Below are positions 45,601-55,477 of a stretch of DNA of 64,000 bases, piece after piece; the first letter of the stretch is position 1; each line of letters starts with the position of its first letter. The notes beneath the pieces were generated by a model. That model saw nothing but the letters and a program-made list of their open reading frames with translations. It had not been told where the DNA came from and searched no databases. The stretch spans positions 10,703,820 to 10,767,819 of the forward strand of contig OZ022246.1 in the NCBI GenBank assembly GCA_963978895.1, in the 5' to 3' direction. The DNA comes from Erpobdella octoculata (lineage: Eukaryota > Annelida > Clitellata > Hirudinida > Erpobdellidae). The translations under genes and the position numbers were made by a program.

Positions 45601-48600
45601 TTCTCGTCACGACATCCCACTTCTCTGGCGTCGTCACAATCATCTAAAAAAAAAAATATATAAAAATTTCATTTTTAATTCATATGTTTACCTCACAAAA
45701 GATACAAACTTTTCAGTCCACAGAAATTAAAAGCAAAAACTTTTAACCACAAAACTTTTAAAAAGATATAAAAGCTTATAAACTTTCTTAAATATTTAAA
45801 CGGAGAACGAGTTAGTTTAATATACATTATTACAAAAGTTCCATCATGTACAAAACATAACAAAACCTGAGTCCGAGAAATCTCCGCTTTAGTAAGTTGC
45901 ATATCTCCCGTCAGCTCCATGACGGTTATTCCGAGAGGTTGAAGTCTTTTTCCGAAATTCTGCACCATTTCTGCTGCTAAAGCTTTCATTGGAGCAATAT
46001 ATATAATCTGTAAAAAATTTTTTAATAAATTATTTCATAATAAAATACTAAATATCTGTGAGCATCTCAACTTTTCAAACATTACTATAATACACGAGCA
46101 GAATTTTTAGGTTCCGAATGAATATATATTTCAGAAACAACTTCATGCACTGCCTCCCTTCCTTGTTTAACTCTGAATTTTACTCAAAAACTCTAAAATA
46201 ACTGTTTATATTCCGAAAATTATTACTTTCCAGTCTATGTCATCCTCATCATCAGATTTTTTTTATGAAAAATCTAAGTTCAAATTAACAGTAAAATGCA
46301 CAGATTTTTGCAAATTCACAACAAATTCATCTGTTTAATTGAATTTGTTTACAAAAGAAAAATTTTAAAAAAATTTAAAAAAAACTTCAGAAATTCTAAT
46401 ATAACACTTAAATTCGTGGACTTCAAGCAAATTGAACATACCTTGAATTCGTCTTTTTTTATTACACCATTGGATAGATTCGCTCTCAATTCTTTCAAAA
46501 CGGCCAGCATAGCGATATTTGTTTTTCCAGCACCAGTTGGAGCACATATCAGCAGGTTTTCATTCGACGAATATGCAGCAGGGTACACGATCGACTGTAT
46601 CAGATTGAGTTTCTTCACTCCATTGAAAGCCATCTGTCCCATCTGGTTGTGATAGAATTCGTGAAATCTCACATACTTTTAATCAATAATGATGCAATAC
46701 AACGAAACGGTATGTATGTATTTACCTCATCCATTTCTTCAATGTAAACAAACTTTTTCTTGATCTCAGCTGGTGGTTGATTGTGGCAGGGAATGTCTAT
46801 TTGCTCAAATGATTCATTGTCAACTCTTTCAAACCCCGCAGGCAAAACCATCTGGAAAAAACAACTTGGAATAAATATTCAGAATCTTCTCATATTTTCC
46901 TAAAACAACTTTTGTTTAAACAATTTTGCTTGATTTTATAAGATGTTATTTGCAACAACTGGAGAAGAAAGACATTTAAATGATAAATTAACATAAGTAC
47001 TTATTATTAAGCTTTGGATAATAAAAAAATCCTTTTGATTCAGAAGGCCCATTAATTAAAGACCAATATATTTGGCAGTCAGTTCTTAGATAAATTATGA
47101 ACATGAAGTGATGTCTTCCTTGGTTTATGTCCTCTGCTATTTTGAAATTCTCAGAGGTCCTCATTTAACCTTCTTTTTACAAGTGTAGTTTTGTAGATCT
47201 CTGTCATTCTTTTTCCACAAGTCTGGAAAGCCATCTTTATGTGTGATTCGATAAAAAAGTTTAAAGTGCTTTTATACTGAGTTTGAAAATTGTCATCATG
47301 AAAATCCTCATCGAGTTGTTTTGTATAATGAAATAAACATTCTTGAAGTGGCCTTCCAGATCCCATCAAAGCTTATCAGTGGATTAAAAATTTTCAGATG
47401 AGCACCATATTTTTCTTTGTTGATACATTTATCCAAAACTTGACATCTTTCCAATGTAGCTGTACAACATATCGGAAACCATATCATAAGATGAAAGAGA
47501 GCAAACCCAATGTCAAGCTCTGATTCATAGTGTTTAATGTCACAACTCAATTGAAAGAGGAGTTAACTAACATTACGTCAAACATGATTCAATTGCATAT
47601 TGAGTACTTTAATGAAAAGTTTTAATGGAGTACAACATCAAAAGCTCATTAGTAATCTAAATACAAACAAAAATCTCAAAACCGTCTTCGCTTTATCTCT
47701 AGACAAAGTCACAGAAACCAAATTGATTAAAAAAAAATCTAAAAATTACAAATGTATTATTGTTCTACCTGTAAACCGTAAAGTAAATTATAATAAAAAA
47801 ATTAAACAACAAATAATAAAAGAATTTGTTTTAATTACAGCGTAAACAAACCAATGTAATAAGTAACAACATACTTTTGAATTTCCAACAAAAGCTGTTG
47901 AAGACTTTGCCTTAGAATAAGAATCATAAACGTGAGGATACGACACTACTTCAGTCGAGCGTTTGTCCGAAACAAACAATGGTTGAGCCAATGAAGTAAC
48001 TAAAGCAATTTCACTGAAAATTCAATTTTTTAAATTAACCATTAAAATCATTTAACAAATCATGAATCGCTAAAAGAAAACAAAATTCTAACCGTTTAAT
48101 CCTAAGATCATTTGCATTGAAATTACTGCCATTAAATGTTTCATCATTATTGTCATCATCTCTTTTCCTTCCCAATTTCTTCTCTTCTTTCCTTACAGAT
48201 TTAAATAGTTGTTTTTCTTCTTCAGTCTATAACAACAAAAAGAAAATAATTTTTTTTCCAAACATGTTTTTAAAAAAACTTTCAAAAACATGATTTTGAT
48301 CTTTCACCTGTATGACAACTCCACAACCATATTTTGTTTTTACTTCTTTTTCAGTGTGAAATTCTTAAAAAATTAAAAATAATTAATTATTTTACTTCAT
48401 CATTTTTCAATGCAAATAAATTTCAAAATCAACCAGACTAAATGACATATTATTTCAACTGAAAACAAACAGCATTTAAATGCTTTCAAAATCAAACACT
48501 AATGATCTCTAAGGTTTTGAGTTTATTGAGTTAAAGCGGGTGTCAGTAGAAGCCTAGATAAACAAAAGAGCTGCTTATTTAGTTCTGATGACTCTATCAT

Positions 48601-50608
48601 TTGATACTTCATATAATTTCTATTTTCAGCTCAAACCGTACATAACCTGAAATTCAACTAACTCAATTTACAATTTATGCATAAATTGCAAAGAAGACTT
48701 CAACTTAATCTGATAATCAAAAACTCAAATTCTCAATTATTCCATTGCCAGATTACTTAACTGCCATAGATGGTCATCAGGTTCAATTAACAGATATTTA
48801 TACACAATGTACATTTTCTTAGTGTGTGTAACATGTATATATTAATATATTTATAATTTTCTTAATTCTTCTTCCAGACCACATGAATGCTTCAATACGG
48901 GACGACCATTTTTCTCCAACCATGTGCACTTCCCTATTATTCATTTCAACTTAACTGGTCATTATCATTAATAACTATAGATGTCGATATATGATATATA
49001 CCATCCGATATATGATATATACCATCCGATATATGATATAAACCATCCGATATATAATATATACCATCCGATATATAATATATACCATCCGATATATAAC
49101 ATATACCATCCGATATATGATATATACCATCCGATATATGATATATACCATCCGATATATAATATATACCATCCGATATATAATATATACCATCCGATAT
49201 ATACCATCCGATATATAACATATACCATCCGATATATGATATATACCATCCGATATATGATATATACCATCCAATATATGATATATACCATCCCATTAGA
49301 TGGGATGGACCAGGTACAGTCAGCATGGTCCAAAAGACAAACTTTGATTCTTCAGTCATGTTTACTATCTAAGGATGGCCATGGAACATTTGAAATGTTT
49401 AGATATAATGAGACGATAAACCTCAAATTGTATGTGAGAATGATAAAGTATGAATGAGAGGTCTCATTTTCAATAAATGTTTCAATTAGAGAATAATAGA
49501 ATGAGCTTTAAAATAAAATTAATGGATTAACATGCGTGATTCAAAACTTCAAATGGTTGGCAGAGCAATTAAAACAAATTATGTTTACTTTCAAAGGCTT
49601 GAGAAGAAGAAACATCACCCGATTGAAGAAAAGTCAAGAAATTTCCCTTTTCTGATAGAATAATAGAGATAAAATCTATGTTTTCTAGTCCAAGAAAATC
49701 AACTAACTGAAATAACAAAATGTATTAATCAGTAACAAGAAACATATGTAAGCCATAAATTCATTAACACCAACTTTTTGCTCCAATTCTTCATTATTTC
49801 TAACATCCCTAATGATGCTGCATAATGAAGATTTAAGAGTATTGTAATCCAATCCCGTGTGACTCATATTCAGTAAACAAGCATTGAGAAGTACAGAAAA
49901 ATCATATTTCGCACAATCCTTGTTCTTTCTTAATGACAAACTTTCATTAATATTAAAATCGTAATTTTTCGTTGTTTCAAAAGCTCTTAGCCACGGACAG
50001 TTTCCATTCCAATCTGACTCCATCGAAAAGCTGAGGTTAATCCCTGCACCAAATTCAACTTTATTGCTTGGGCAAGAGATTTGGTTGAGCTCAGCTTCCA
50101 ATAATTTTCTATCGTTTTCAGTGAACGAAAAAATTCTAAAAACAGATTGCATGGCTTGCACCAACTCAGATCTTGAAACGGGTTTAAAAAATGTTTCCAT
50201 TGTTTTAATCGCTGTCTCAGAAACATCAGAGCAGTCTAACGAAAGAAATACTTTAAAGACAAATGCACAACCCTCTTCCAATAAATCAGTGGAGCACTCG
50301 AAACCAACTGAAACACGTAAAGCAGTTAAAGTTATTTAAATGATGATGATGTCGAGTAATCGTATCCAGAATATTAAAAACTTACATAGTTTTTTTACTG
50401 TAGACATAAAAGTAGAAATATCTTTCATGCTAATTGAAAAATGATCTTGTAACACCTTGACAATTTTTGACCAATTAACCAATTCTTTAGCTTTTTTAGC
50501 TTCATGCAACTTTCTTTTAGCAATGAGATCTTCTGAAAATATCCGACTTTCATTTTTTCTTGAAGGCAGATAATTAGTAACAGCATCAGCAAAACGAGGG
50601 ATGGTCAT
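29658..50608 (-). CDS. ASCC3: ASCC3, Ski2-like dual-cassette DExH helicase (complete, 39 coding exons)
   Basis: About 2146 residues (human 2202), helicase of the ASC-1 complex (alkylation repair, collided-ribosome splitting). N-terminus [10 protein letters not shown] and C-terminus [18 protein letters not shown] match the family. Cassette 1: APTGAGKT about 477-484, DEVH about 589; cassette 2: GAPTGSGKT about 1324, DEIH about 1429; each with a Sec63-like region. Exons: 50608-50386, 50307-49771, 49702-49589, 48363-48308, 48226-48093, 48013-47875, 46851-46726, 46642-46442, 46007-45867, 45643-45479, 45343-45095, 44775-44647, 43796-43605, 42782-42558, 42373-42254, 41544-41380, 41291-41205, 41132-40956, 40877-40652, 40563-40310, 39673-39505, 38866-38646, 38547-38462, 38202-38036, 37954-37809, 37723-37603, 37527-37385, 37308-37171, 36851-36731, 36284-36152, 35698-35573, 35450-35342, 35153-35016, 33927-33703, 33571-33420, 32087-31964, 31729-31612, 30394-30306, 29912-29658. 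All phases join; intron 22 has a GC donor. Confidence 0.97.
29971..30288. mobile_element. MITE with TAA target duplication carrying a nested SINE (ASCC3 intron 38)
   Basis: Inverted ends GGGCCATCCATATAT (29971) and ATATATGGATGGCCTC (ending 30288) are flanked by TAA at 29968-29970 and 30289-30291. A 3-bp TAA duplication is typical of PIF/Harbinger-type elements, but the transposase class is not proven. The middle is almost filled by a tRNA-derived SINE. Confidence 0.65.
30003..30202 (-). mobile_element. tRNA-derived SINE
   Basis: On the minus strand the head (30202-30121) has an A-box-like TGGCAGGGCGGTGGAGCG and, about 35 nt later, a B-box-like GCAGTTCGAGCC. The tail contains GTGGCCTAGATGTCTAACG then ATTAACGCCAC, a module also present at 20350-20390. 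The tRNA cloverleaf is only partial, so it is not a functional tRNA gene. Confidence 0.7.
31205..31360 (+). repeat. Dispersed repeat family R1, copy 1
   Basis: A block CTCCGCCTCGCATTTGCATG ... AAGCCTGGATAAAAGA ... GGATCCACGACAGGAATAC ... TTTCCTAAAA recurs at 43900-44025 (inverted) and 51865-52030. No coding signature is visible. It may be the 3' region of a LINE. Confidence 0.7.
32683..33240. mobile_element. hAT-type element (558 bp), CAGGCATG termini
   Basis: Ends are CAGGCATGCACAAC (32683) and GTTGAGCATGCCTG (33240). Flanking 8-mers GTATATAG and GTATAAAA match at 6 of 8. A second copy of the left end (GCAGGCATGCACAACATACG) starts about 50 bp upstream at 32630, so the terminus is duplicated. 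Internal TACGGCCCGCC and GGCCCTC blocks mirror each other. A minus-strand frame inside is not recognisable as transposase. Confidence 0.75.
33617..33692. repeat. (TA)n microsatellite in ASCC3 intron 34
   Basis: About 74 bp of TA, starting only about 11 bp from the exon 34 donor at 33702. Confidence 0.95.
34013..34378 (-). mobile_element. Solo LTR (366 bp) with 4-bp target duplication, ASCC3 intron 33
   Basis: On the minus strand it runs from TGTAGTGTACCGG to GCGACTACA, with the TG...CA rule and a 6-bp inverted terminus TGTAGT/ACTACA. TAGC is duplicated at 34009-34012 and 34379-34382. AATAAAATAAAG, a polyadenylation-like signal, lies in the middle-to-3' part. No primer-binding site or second LTR lies nearby, so this is a recombined solo LTR, probably Gypsy-like. 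The superfamily is an inference. Confidence 0.85.
34544..34880 (-). mobile_element. Helitron-like element with CGCTC-rich interior
   Basis: Shares with 18356-18838 and 59523-59790 a GGGGTACCCG(G/T)C...TTGCCCGG(G)GTTTTT start, a CT-rich tandem (TTCCCGCTCGCTCTTTCGCTC), and a tail with ATTACGATCAGATGAATGGC followed by TATATATATA. Terminal CTAG is decayed to CTAA. Confidence 0.45.
34888..35015 (-). repeat. 37-bp minisatellite that repeats the exon 33 splice donor of ASCC3
   Basis: On the minus strand, GTAAGTTG at the true donor (35015) recurs every 37 bp: plus-strand CAACTTAC at 34934-34941, 34971-34978 and 35008-35015, and the diverged CAACATAC at 34897-34904. The unit continues with ATTTGGTATTTATGCCATG. 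Confidence 0.95.
35444..35545 (-). repeat. Tandem duplication spanning the exon 32 acceptor of ASCC3
   Basis: Intron 31 (121 bp) is largely two diverged copies of a roughly 47-bp unit (TAAATTATG(C/T)TAATT with AGTAAATTAAA(T/C)C). The exon-proximal copy includes the real AG and the first exon bases (TTATTA), and the other carries a relic of both. Confidence 0.7.
42369..42524 (-). repeat. 39-bp x 4 minisatellite that repeats the exon 15 acceptor of ASCC3
   Basis: GATATCTTTAATGAAC recurs at 42369, 42408, 42447 and 42486, exactly 39 bp apart. On the minus strand each unit reads TTCATTAAAG|ATATCAT, i.e. the real 3' splice site and the first codons of exon 15. Because 39 is a multiple of 3, spurious open frames run through it. 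Confidence 0.97.
43900..44030 (-). repeat. Dispersed repeat family R1, copy 2
   Basis: Reverse complement of the block at 31205-31360: TTCCTGTCGTGGATCATAA and TTTATCCAGGCTTGGTACTGG. Lies in ASCC3 intron 12. Confidence 0.7.
44431..44646 (-). repeat. 14-bp minisatellite that repeats the exon 12 splice donor of ASCC3
   Basis: The minus-strand unit is GTAAGCTGTAATTT and the true donor is GTAAGTTGTAATTT. About 14 variable copies follow the exon immediately, many keeping GTAAG and others drifting to GTATG, GTGTG or GTATA. Confidence 0.95.
48982..49295. repeat. 21-bp minisatellite in ASCC3 intron 3
   Basis: Unit ATCCGATATATGATATATACC, about 14 copies with G/A variation and one short unit near 49195. 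The period of 21 keeps several frames open on both strands, producing spurious Tyr/Ile-rich frames. Confidence 0.97.
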
Positions 50609-51864
50609 GATTATCGCTGATATATTGTCAGAGACTGCAAACGTAAAATTATATATTTAAAGTCAGTTTAAGTTATATCAATATAAATAATAATTAAATA
50701 ATTAAAACTTTTTACCATATAGTAATACAGATGGGCATAATATTTTAATTTTTATTATCTGCTATTAAGCCCTTGTATTTGCCTTAGAATATTTTTCCAC
50801 CAAAATTGTATTACTTCCATTATCCATTACAAATTTTATACTTTTATCCAGCTAAACTGTGGTCACTAAAAACAAATTTAATGTCTACTTATTTTTTACC
50901 ATTTTTGTTTCATTTTAATTTTTTTATTTCAGCTTTTCGCTTCTATCACCATTGACAAATGATAAATAGTCTTCACCGGGAACTATTTAGCTTCGGGAAC
51001 AGTTTTTAAATATTCTAAAGTGCTATAATTGTTTTTTTATATATTTATTTATGTTCTAATTGGTCTTTTCTTATATTTTCGATGTCTTTTACGAAAATAA
51101 CGGTTAATTCCCGTTAAAATTAGCCCAGGCTGCTATACTAGAAGATTACCTTTAATTTACTTAAATTAATTTATATTCAGTTTTAAATTAATTAGAAACT
51201 GATGATTGATTGAAAAGGCCTATTAAACTAGTTTAAAATAAGTACTTTAACTTATAGTCTAAGCCTCTCTAACTCTAATAAGCTAAGTCTAACTGTCTAT
51301 TCATCTAGTCTAACTGTTAGAGTTGTTAGACTAGAGTGACTAGACGACTCTTAATCTAATCTTAACTCTTCTTATCTTAACAGAACTCTACTCTAACGTT
51401 TAACGCGTGGCGTAGAGTAGACTGTAGAGTCTATGTCACTCTATGACAATCTTCTATGTTTATCTTAATAAAATAGAAAGTTTTGAAACTGTTAGGTTTC
51501 TTATAACCAACTTATAATAATTTAAAAAATAATAAATTAACCTTTTTCAAAGAAAACTTAAGCTTTCATGAGGCTCTGCCGCTCTGGGCTCTGGTACCGT
51601 GTGTTGGGATATCCCGGTTTCGAATGATCATGCAATATTATTGTTTACAAAGTTTAATAAAATCACGATTGCTCCATAATTTTATTTTTAATTATATATT
51701 TTATAAACATAATTTTTATATTGCCTAGAAAATAAAAAAATATTTTAATAAGTATGTTGAAGTTGCGGTAGAGTCGGACTCATAGATATACATCTATGGT
51801 CGGACTTTACATAACATAACACATGAAACTTTTTTAATTGTAAAAGAGAACAATATTGAAACTC
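50609..51864. other. Upstream region of ASCC3; no gene recognised
   Basis: AT-rich, presumably containing the ASCC3 promoter. Around 51250-51440 there is a long imperfect run of CTAACT/CTAGACT-type short repeats. Nothing else is supported. Confidence 0.5.
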
Positions 51865-52030
51865 TTGAAAAACTCCGCCTTGCTTCTGCAAGCCAGACCC
51901 AAGCCTGAGGAAAGGAGGAGGGAAAGTCAAAAGGATCAACTTATGATCCACGACAGGAAATACCTACTTAGGTGTTTCCTACAAAGTGTCATTTCAGTCT
52001 TAAAACACCTAGTGTAAAAGACTATAAAAA
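51865..52030 (+). repeat. Dispersed repeat family R1, copy 3
   Basis: AACTCCGCCTTGCTTCTGC ... CCAAGCCTGAGGAAAGGAGG ... ATGATCCACGACAGGAAATA ... AAAACACCTAGTGTAAA, in the same order as at 31205-31360. Confidence 0.7.
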
Positions 52031-52204
52031 AACTATCATAAAAACAACTCTTGAAGTTTTGAGAGATGGATTGGATAATTTTTTAGAAAAGACCAGTGTA
52101 AATCCTGCAATTGAAGACAATGCTGGTCATGTTGAACCATCACCGCAGAGGTGGACATGGGTCAATTTTTGGCAGACTCTACACTAGACTGAAAGACGAC
52201 AGAG

Positions 52205-52797
52205 TGGTCACCAACAGTGGCGGATTCAGCTATAGGTCCGGGGTTTCAGCTAGTGATCTTTTATGTAAATAATGTGTGCATTAGATCGCATTATAATTAT
52301 CCAGCTGAGGCAACCACAATGATGCTCGAGCATGTATATGTAAGTGGTGGTGCTGTCTAAGACTGTTAAGGATTTATCTCAAATTGCCCAAAGTTCAACC
52401 GGCTCAGCTCTCCAACCAGTGTCGGAATTCCTCCAGCCAGTCAGGAGCGTCGCTAAGTAGAAAAGAACAGGAAAGTTTTAAAACGGATGATAGATGTGAC
52501 GTTGTTCTTAGCAAAACAAGATTTGTCATACATTCAGGGGACACAGAAAACATTCTTGTTTTAATGGTGATTGTAAAAGTAGAAACACTGGATTTTTTCG
52601 AGAATTGTTGTCTTTTAAAACATTTCTGTTTAGATTGTTGAATCTAATTTTGACGACGTGTTCGGTAACTAGAATAAATTTAACAAGTTAGTCTTTCAAA
52701 TTTACTCAATACTACTAAAAATTAGTATCTTAAAATTTGGTGGCGCCCCCTAAAATTCTCTTCGCCCCCATACGCCATAAAACCTAAATCCGCCACT
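52205..52797. mobile_element. hAT-type MITE (593 bp) with exact 8-bp target duplication
   Basis: Ends are CAGTGGCGGATT and AAATCCGCCACTG. GTCACCAA is duplicated exactly on both sides. It interrupts the older sequence around it. Part of a CAGTGGCGGATC family also seen at 57924-58268, 59785-60035 and as a lone end at 10901-10917. Confidence 0.9.
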
Positions 52798-52859
52798 GGT
52801 CACCAAGCTGGACTTTTCGAAGTGCCGGCGGCTGCTCAGCCAGATTAATTGAGTTTTTT

Positions 52860-53200
52860 CAGAGTTCAGTTTGAGTCGGCTGGAGGAAATCCGCTAATTA
52901 ATTTCTTTAATACACCTATAGTGATTCCATCGACAAGCCCAGCAACGGCACCTACTTTGCCGTAAATGTTTAATTGTCCAACATCGGTGTAGCAGTGGAC
53001 ACTGAGTCCGTGCAAATCAGCGATACCTATGGTAGAAGTGCTGAATAGAGTAAAAATACGTAGTGGACCAAGAACGCTACACCCGCAGAAATGCACGCAA
53101 TGGAAGATTGTGCACCATTAAATGAAACTTGTTGCGTCCTGTTAGCAAGAAATGAATATAGCCATGTAAATGCTACATGTTAAACTTGCCCCAAAGATTT
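52860..53200 (-). pseudogene. L2/CR1-like LINE reverse-transcriptase remnant, frameshifted
   Basis: On the minus strand, one frame (about 53200-53090) reads RTQQVSFNGAQSS; another (53096-52866) continues with CSVLGPLRIFTLF and GLSVHCYTDVGQLNIY. These correspond to the motif 4 (QGSVLGPLLF) and catalytic YADD box of L2-type LINEs, with YADD decayed to YTDV and a frame change between. It is inactive. Confidence 0.75.
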
Positions 53201-53279
53201 TCCGTATTTTTTAAAGAAAAAAACTACACTGTGTTTTTAATGTTTTTATATAGGTTTATAAATTTTTTTTATAAAAGTA

Positions 53280-55477
53280 GCTGTGACTAGGGAGACTGGT
53301 ACTGAATGGACCACAATTTCATGAAATGCGCTTAAAAATCACAATAAATTTATTTACATAGATTTTGTAAATATTTTAATGACAAATGTAAGGCTGATAC
53401 ATTTAGAAACAAATAGTTAAATTTAAATAAATTTCAAAAATCAAGGTTGTTACTACAAACGACATTTTTGTGAACCCACCTCTAAAACTTAGGTGGTCCA
53501 TTCAGGACGTCGTGGTCCGTGGTCGTGATGAATGGACCACCCCATGTACTCAGGGCCGGATTAAGGGTACTGTGGGCCTAAGGCTGATTATTAAAGAAGG
53601 GCCTAATATTACGAACAAAATGACTTTAAGTAACAAAAATAAGATAACAAATTTATTAAAAATAACGAAAAGAAAACGTATTATAATATAAATTCACCTT
53701 TGAACCACAAAGATTTGGTTTCAGAATTTTTTTCTTTAGAGGACATTCTTTTACAAATGTTACAAGTTGCTTATATTTGTGTCAAAAATCTTTGTTAAAA
53801 TCAAGATACTTTTCACGCATGATACAAACACCTTCAGCAATTTCTATTGCAGACAAATTTGCTGGAAAGTTCCCTATGATAGCAAACACTTTATTGATAT
53901 TTTCGTAGGCTACGATCCGTTTTGAAAACTCTTGCATTAGTTTATCAGTTATTGGGATGAACGTTTGAACTCGAAATGCTTACTTGTCAGTGAAATCTAC
54001 ATTTTTTCTTTCTCTTTTAAGCAGTCTTTTTTTGTTTCGAACTTCGAGCTCAAGCGTGTAAGTATATTGGGTCCACGTTGGCTAAAATATTACCATTTTT
54101 GCAATCTGCGTCTTTTCTCCGGTGCAGAACTGCGATGCTCCTTCCTTAACACGCCCCTGATAATATAGTTCATTACCCTAGTCTCTGTTTTTACCAGTTG
54201 TCGAACAAGAATATCAATATTTAGACAGATAATCAATGAAAGCCAATATTTTTCAGGGCCGATATTTTCAGGGCCAATATTTTTTAGGGCCAATAATTTG
54301 CAGAGCCAATAATTTCAGGGCCAAAATTTTTCAGGGCCGATTTTTTTCCAGGGCCTAAGGCTATAGACTTATCAGCCTAATGGTTAATCCGGCACTGCAT
54401 GTACTGAATGGACCGTTCTATAAATCGATGTTCTGCTTATAAAAAACTGCAACCATTTTATTTTTCACAACCCCAAATAATCACATTAAACCTTTTTTTT
54501 ATTACATTTAATTGAATAAAAATGTCAAACACTGCAGAACGACATTTAACTGGACAACTGGAGAATCTGACATTATGACAGATGAAATTTCATGGTTATT
54601 CAATTTTAATAAGATTGTTGTTTCACAAACAATGTTGGAATCACTTGTAAAGAGTTTTTTCGCTACCCAGCCGGTTGATTGAGTCCTACTTGTGCATCAC
54701 GGTGGTTCATTTCGCAAAAAATTGTCTTTGATATTCGCTTGTAGGGTAATGTAAAATGATGATGGCATTAAGCAGCCACAAGCATTTACTGTATTGCAAA
54801 TAGTAACAAGTGTTTCCTGCTCATCACTTGTCACCGTCGAGTCATCGCTGCCACTTAGCGATCGTTTATGTATGCTATGACATGTTCTGGAACTTGCTCA
54901 GTTTTCACTTCTGTTTCGTCGCATTTCCAGATGTTCCTTGTCTCAATTTTTTATTTTGTCTTATACAGACGCCCAACAATAATTCCTGGATGAGTGCTTG
55001 ATCACTCTTGTAATTGCAACTATAATCAGTAATAATTCTGTAATAAATTAACCGGTCCATTCAGTACCATGTAAGGTGGTCCATTCAGTACAACTTTAGT
55101 CCTAGTCATTTGACACCGTGAAAAAAAAACCTGGGATTGAATTAAGTGCAAATTAATGTGCACAACATTTTTAGAAATGCTGCTGAATATTTCTGTCTTA
55201 AATAAAAAAAATTAGTGTGTCTCTGTGATACGTAATTTGACAAATTTTGCACTGCCTAGGTAAAAATTACTTTTTTTACGAAAGACCTACGACAGAACTT
55301 TTAGACGTCTTGACCTCAATATTTTCTTGCAACAAGAAGTAAGCATGTACATTATTGTACAACAGTCTAAAAGCACGCTATAGTTAAAATTTGGGTGTAA
55401 TCAGATGAAAATTGAAATTTTCAAGCCAAAGGTCCATTCAGTATGCGGTCCATTCAGCACTAGTCTCCCCACCCACA
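53280..55477 (-). mobile_element. pogo-like element (2.2 kb), interrupted by a hAT
   Basis: Imperfect inverted ends (GGGAGACTGGTACTGAATGG near 53290 and CCATTCAGCACTAGTCTCCC near 55470) are flanked by TA. The GGTCCATTCAGTAC motif recurs subterminally at about 53300, 53490, 53530, 54405, 55050, 55080, 55430 and 55448 in both orientations. On the minus strand 54960-54540 encodes decayed pogo/CENP-B DDE pieces: TSDEQETLVTICNTVNACG, then a stop-broken segment with STGWVAKKLF. A pogo-class assignment fits the TA flank and DDE remnant. Confidence 0.7.
53551..54396 (-). mobile_element. hAT element (846 bp) nested in the pogo-like element
   Basis: Ends are CAGGGCCGGATTAAGG and TTAATCCGGCACTG, with CATGTACT duplicated exactly on both sides. 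The minus strand around 53980-53700 encodes hAT C-terminal transposase (VQTFIPITDKLMQEF, then NFPANLSAIEIAEG), interrupted by stops. A GGGCC(G/A)ATATTTT tandem lies near the right end (54250-54350). Confidence 0.9.

Noticed and set aside
48946..49457. Open frames of 99 to 158 codons rich in Tyr and Ile
   Set aside because: Produced by the 21-bp minisatellite within ASCC3 intron 3.
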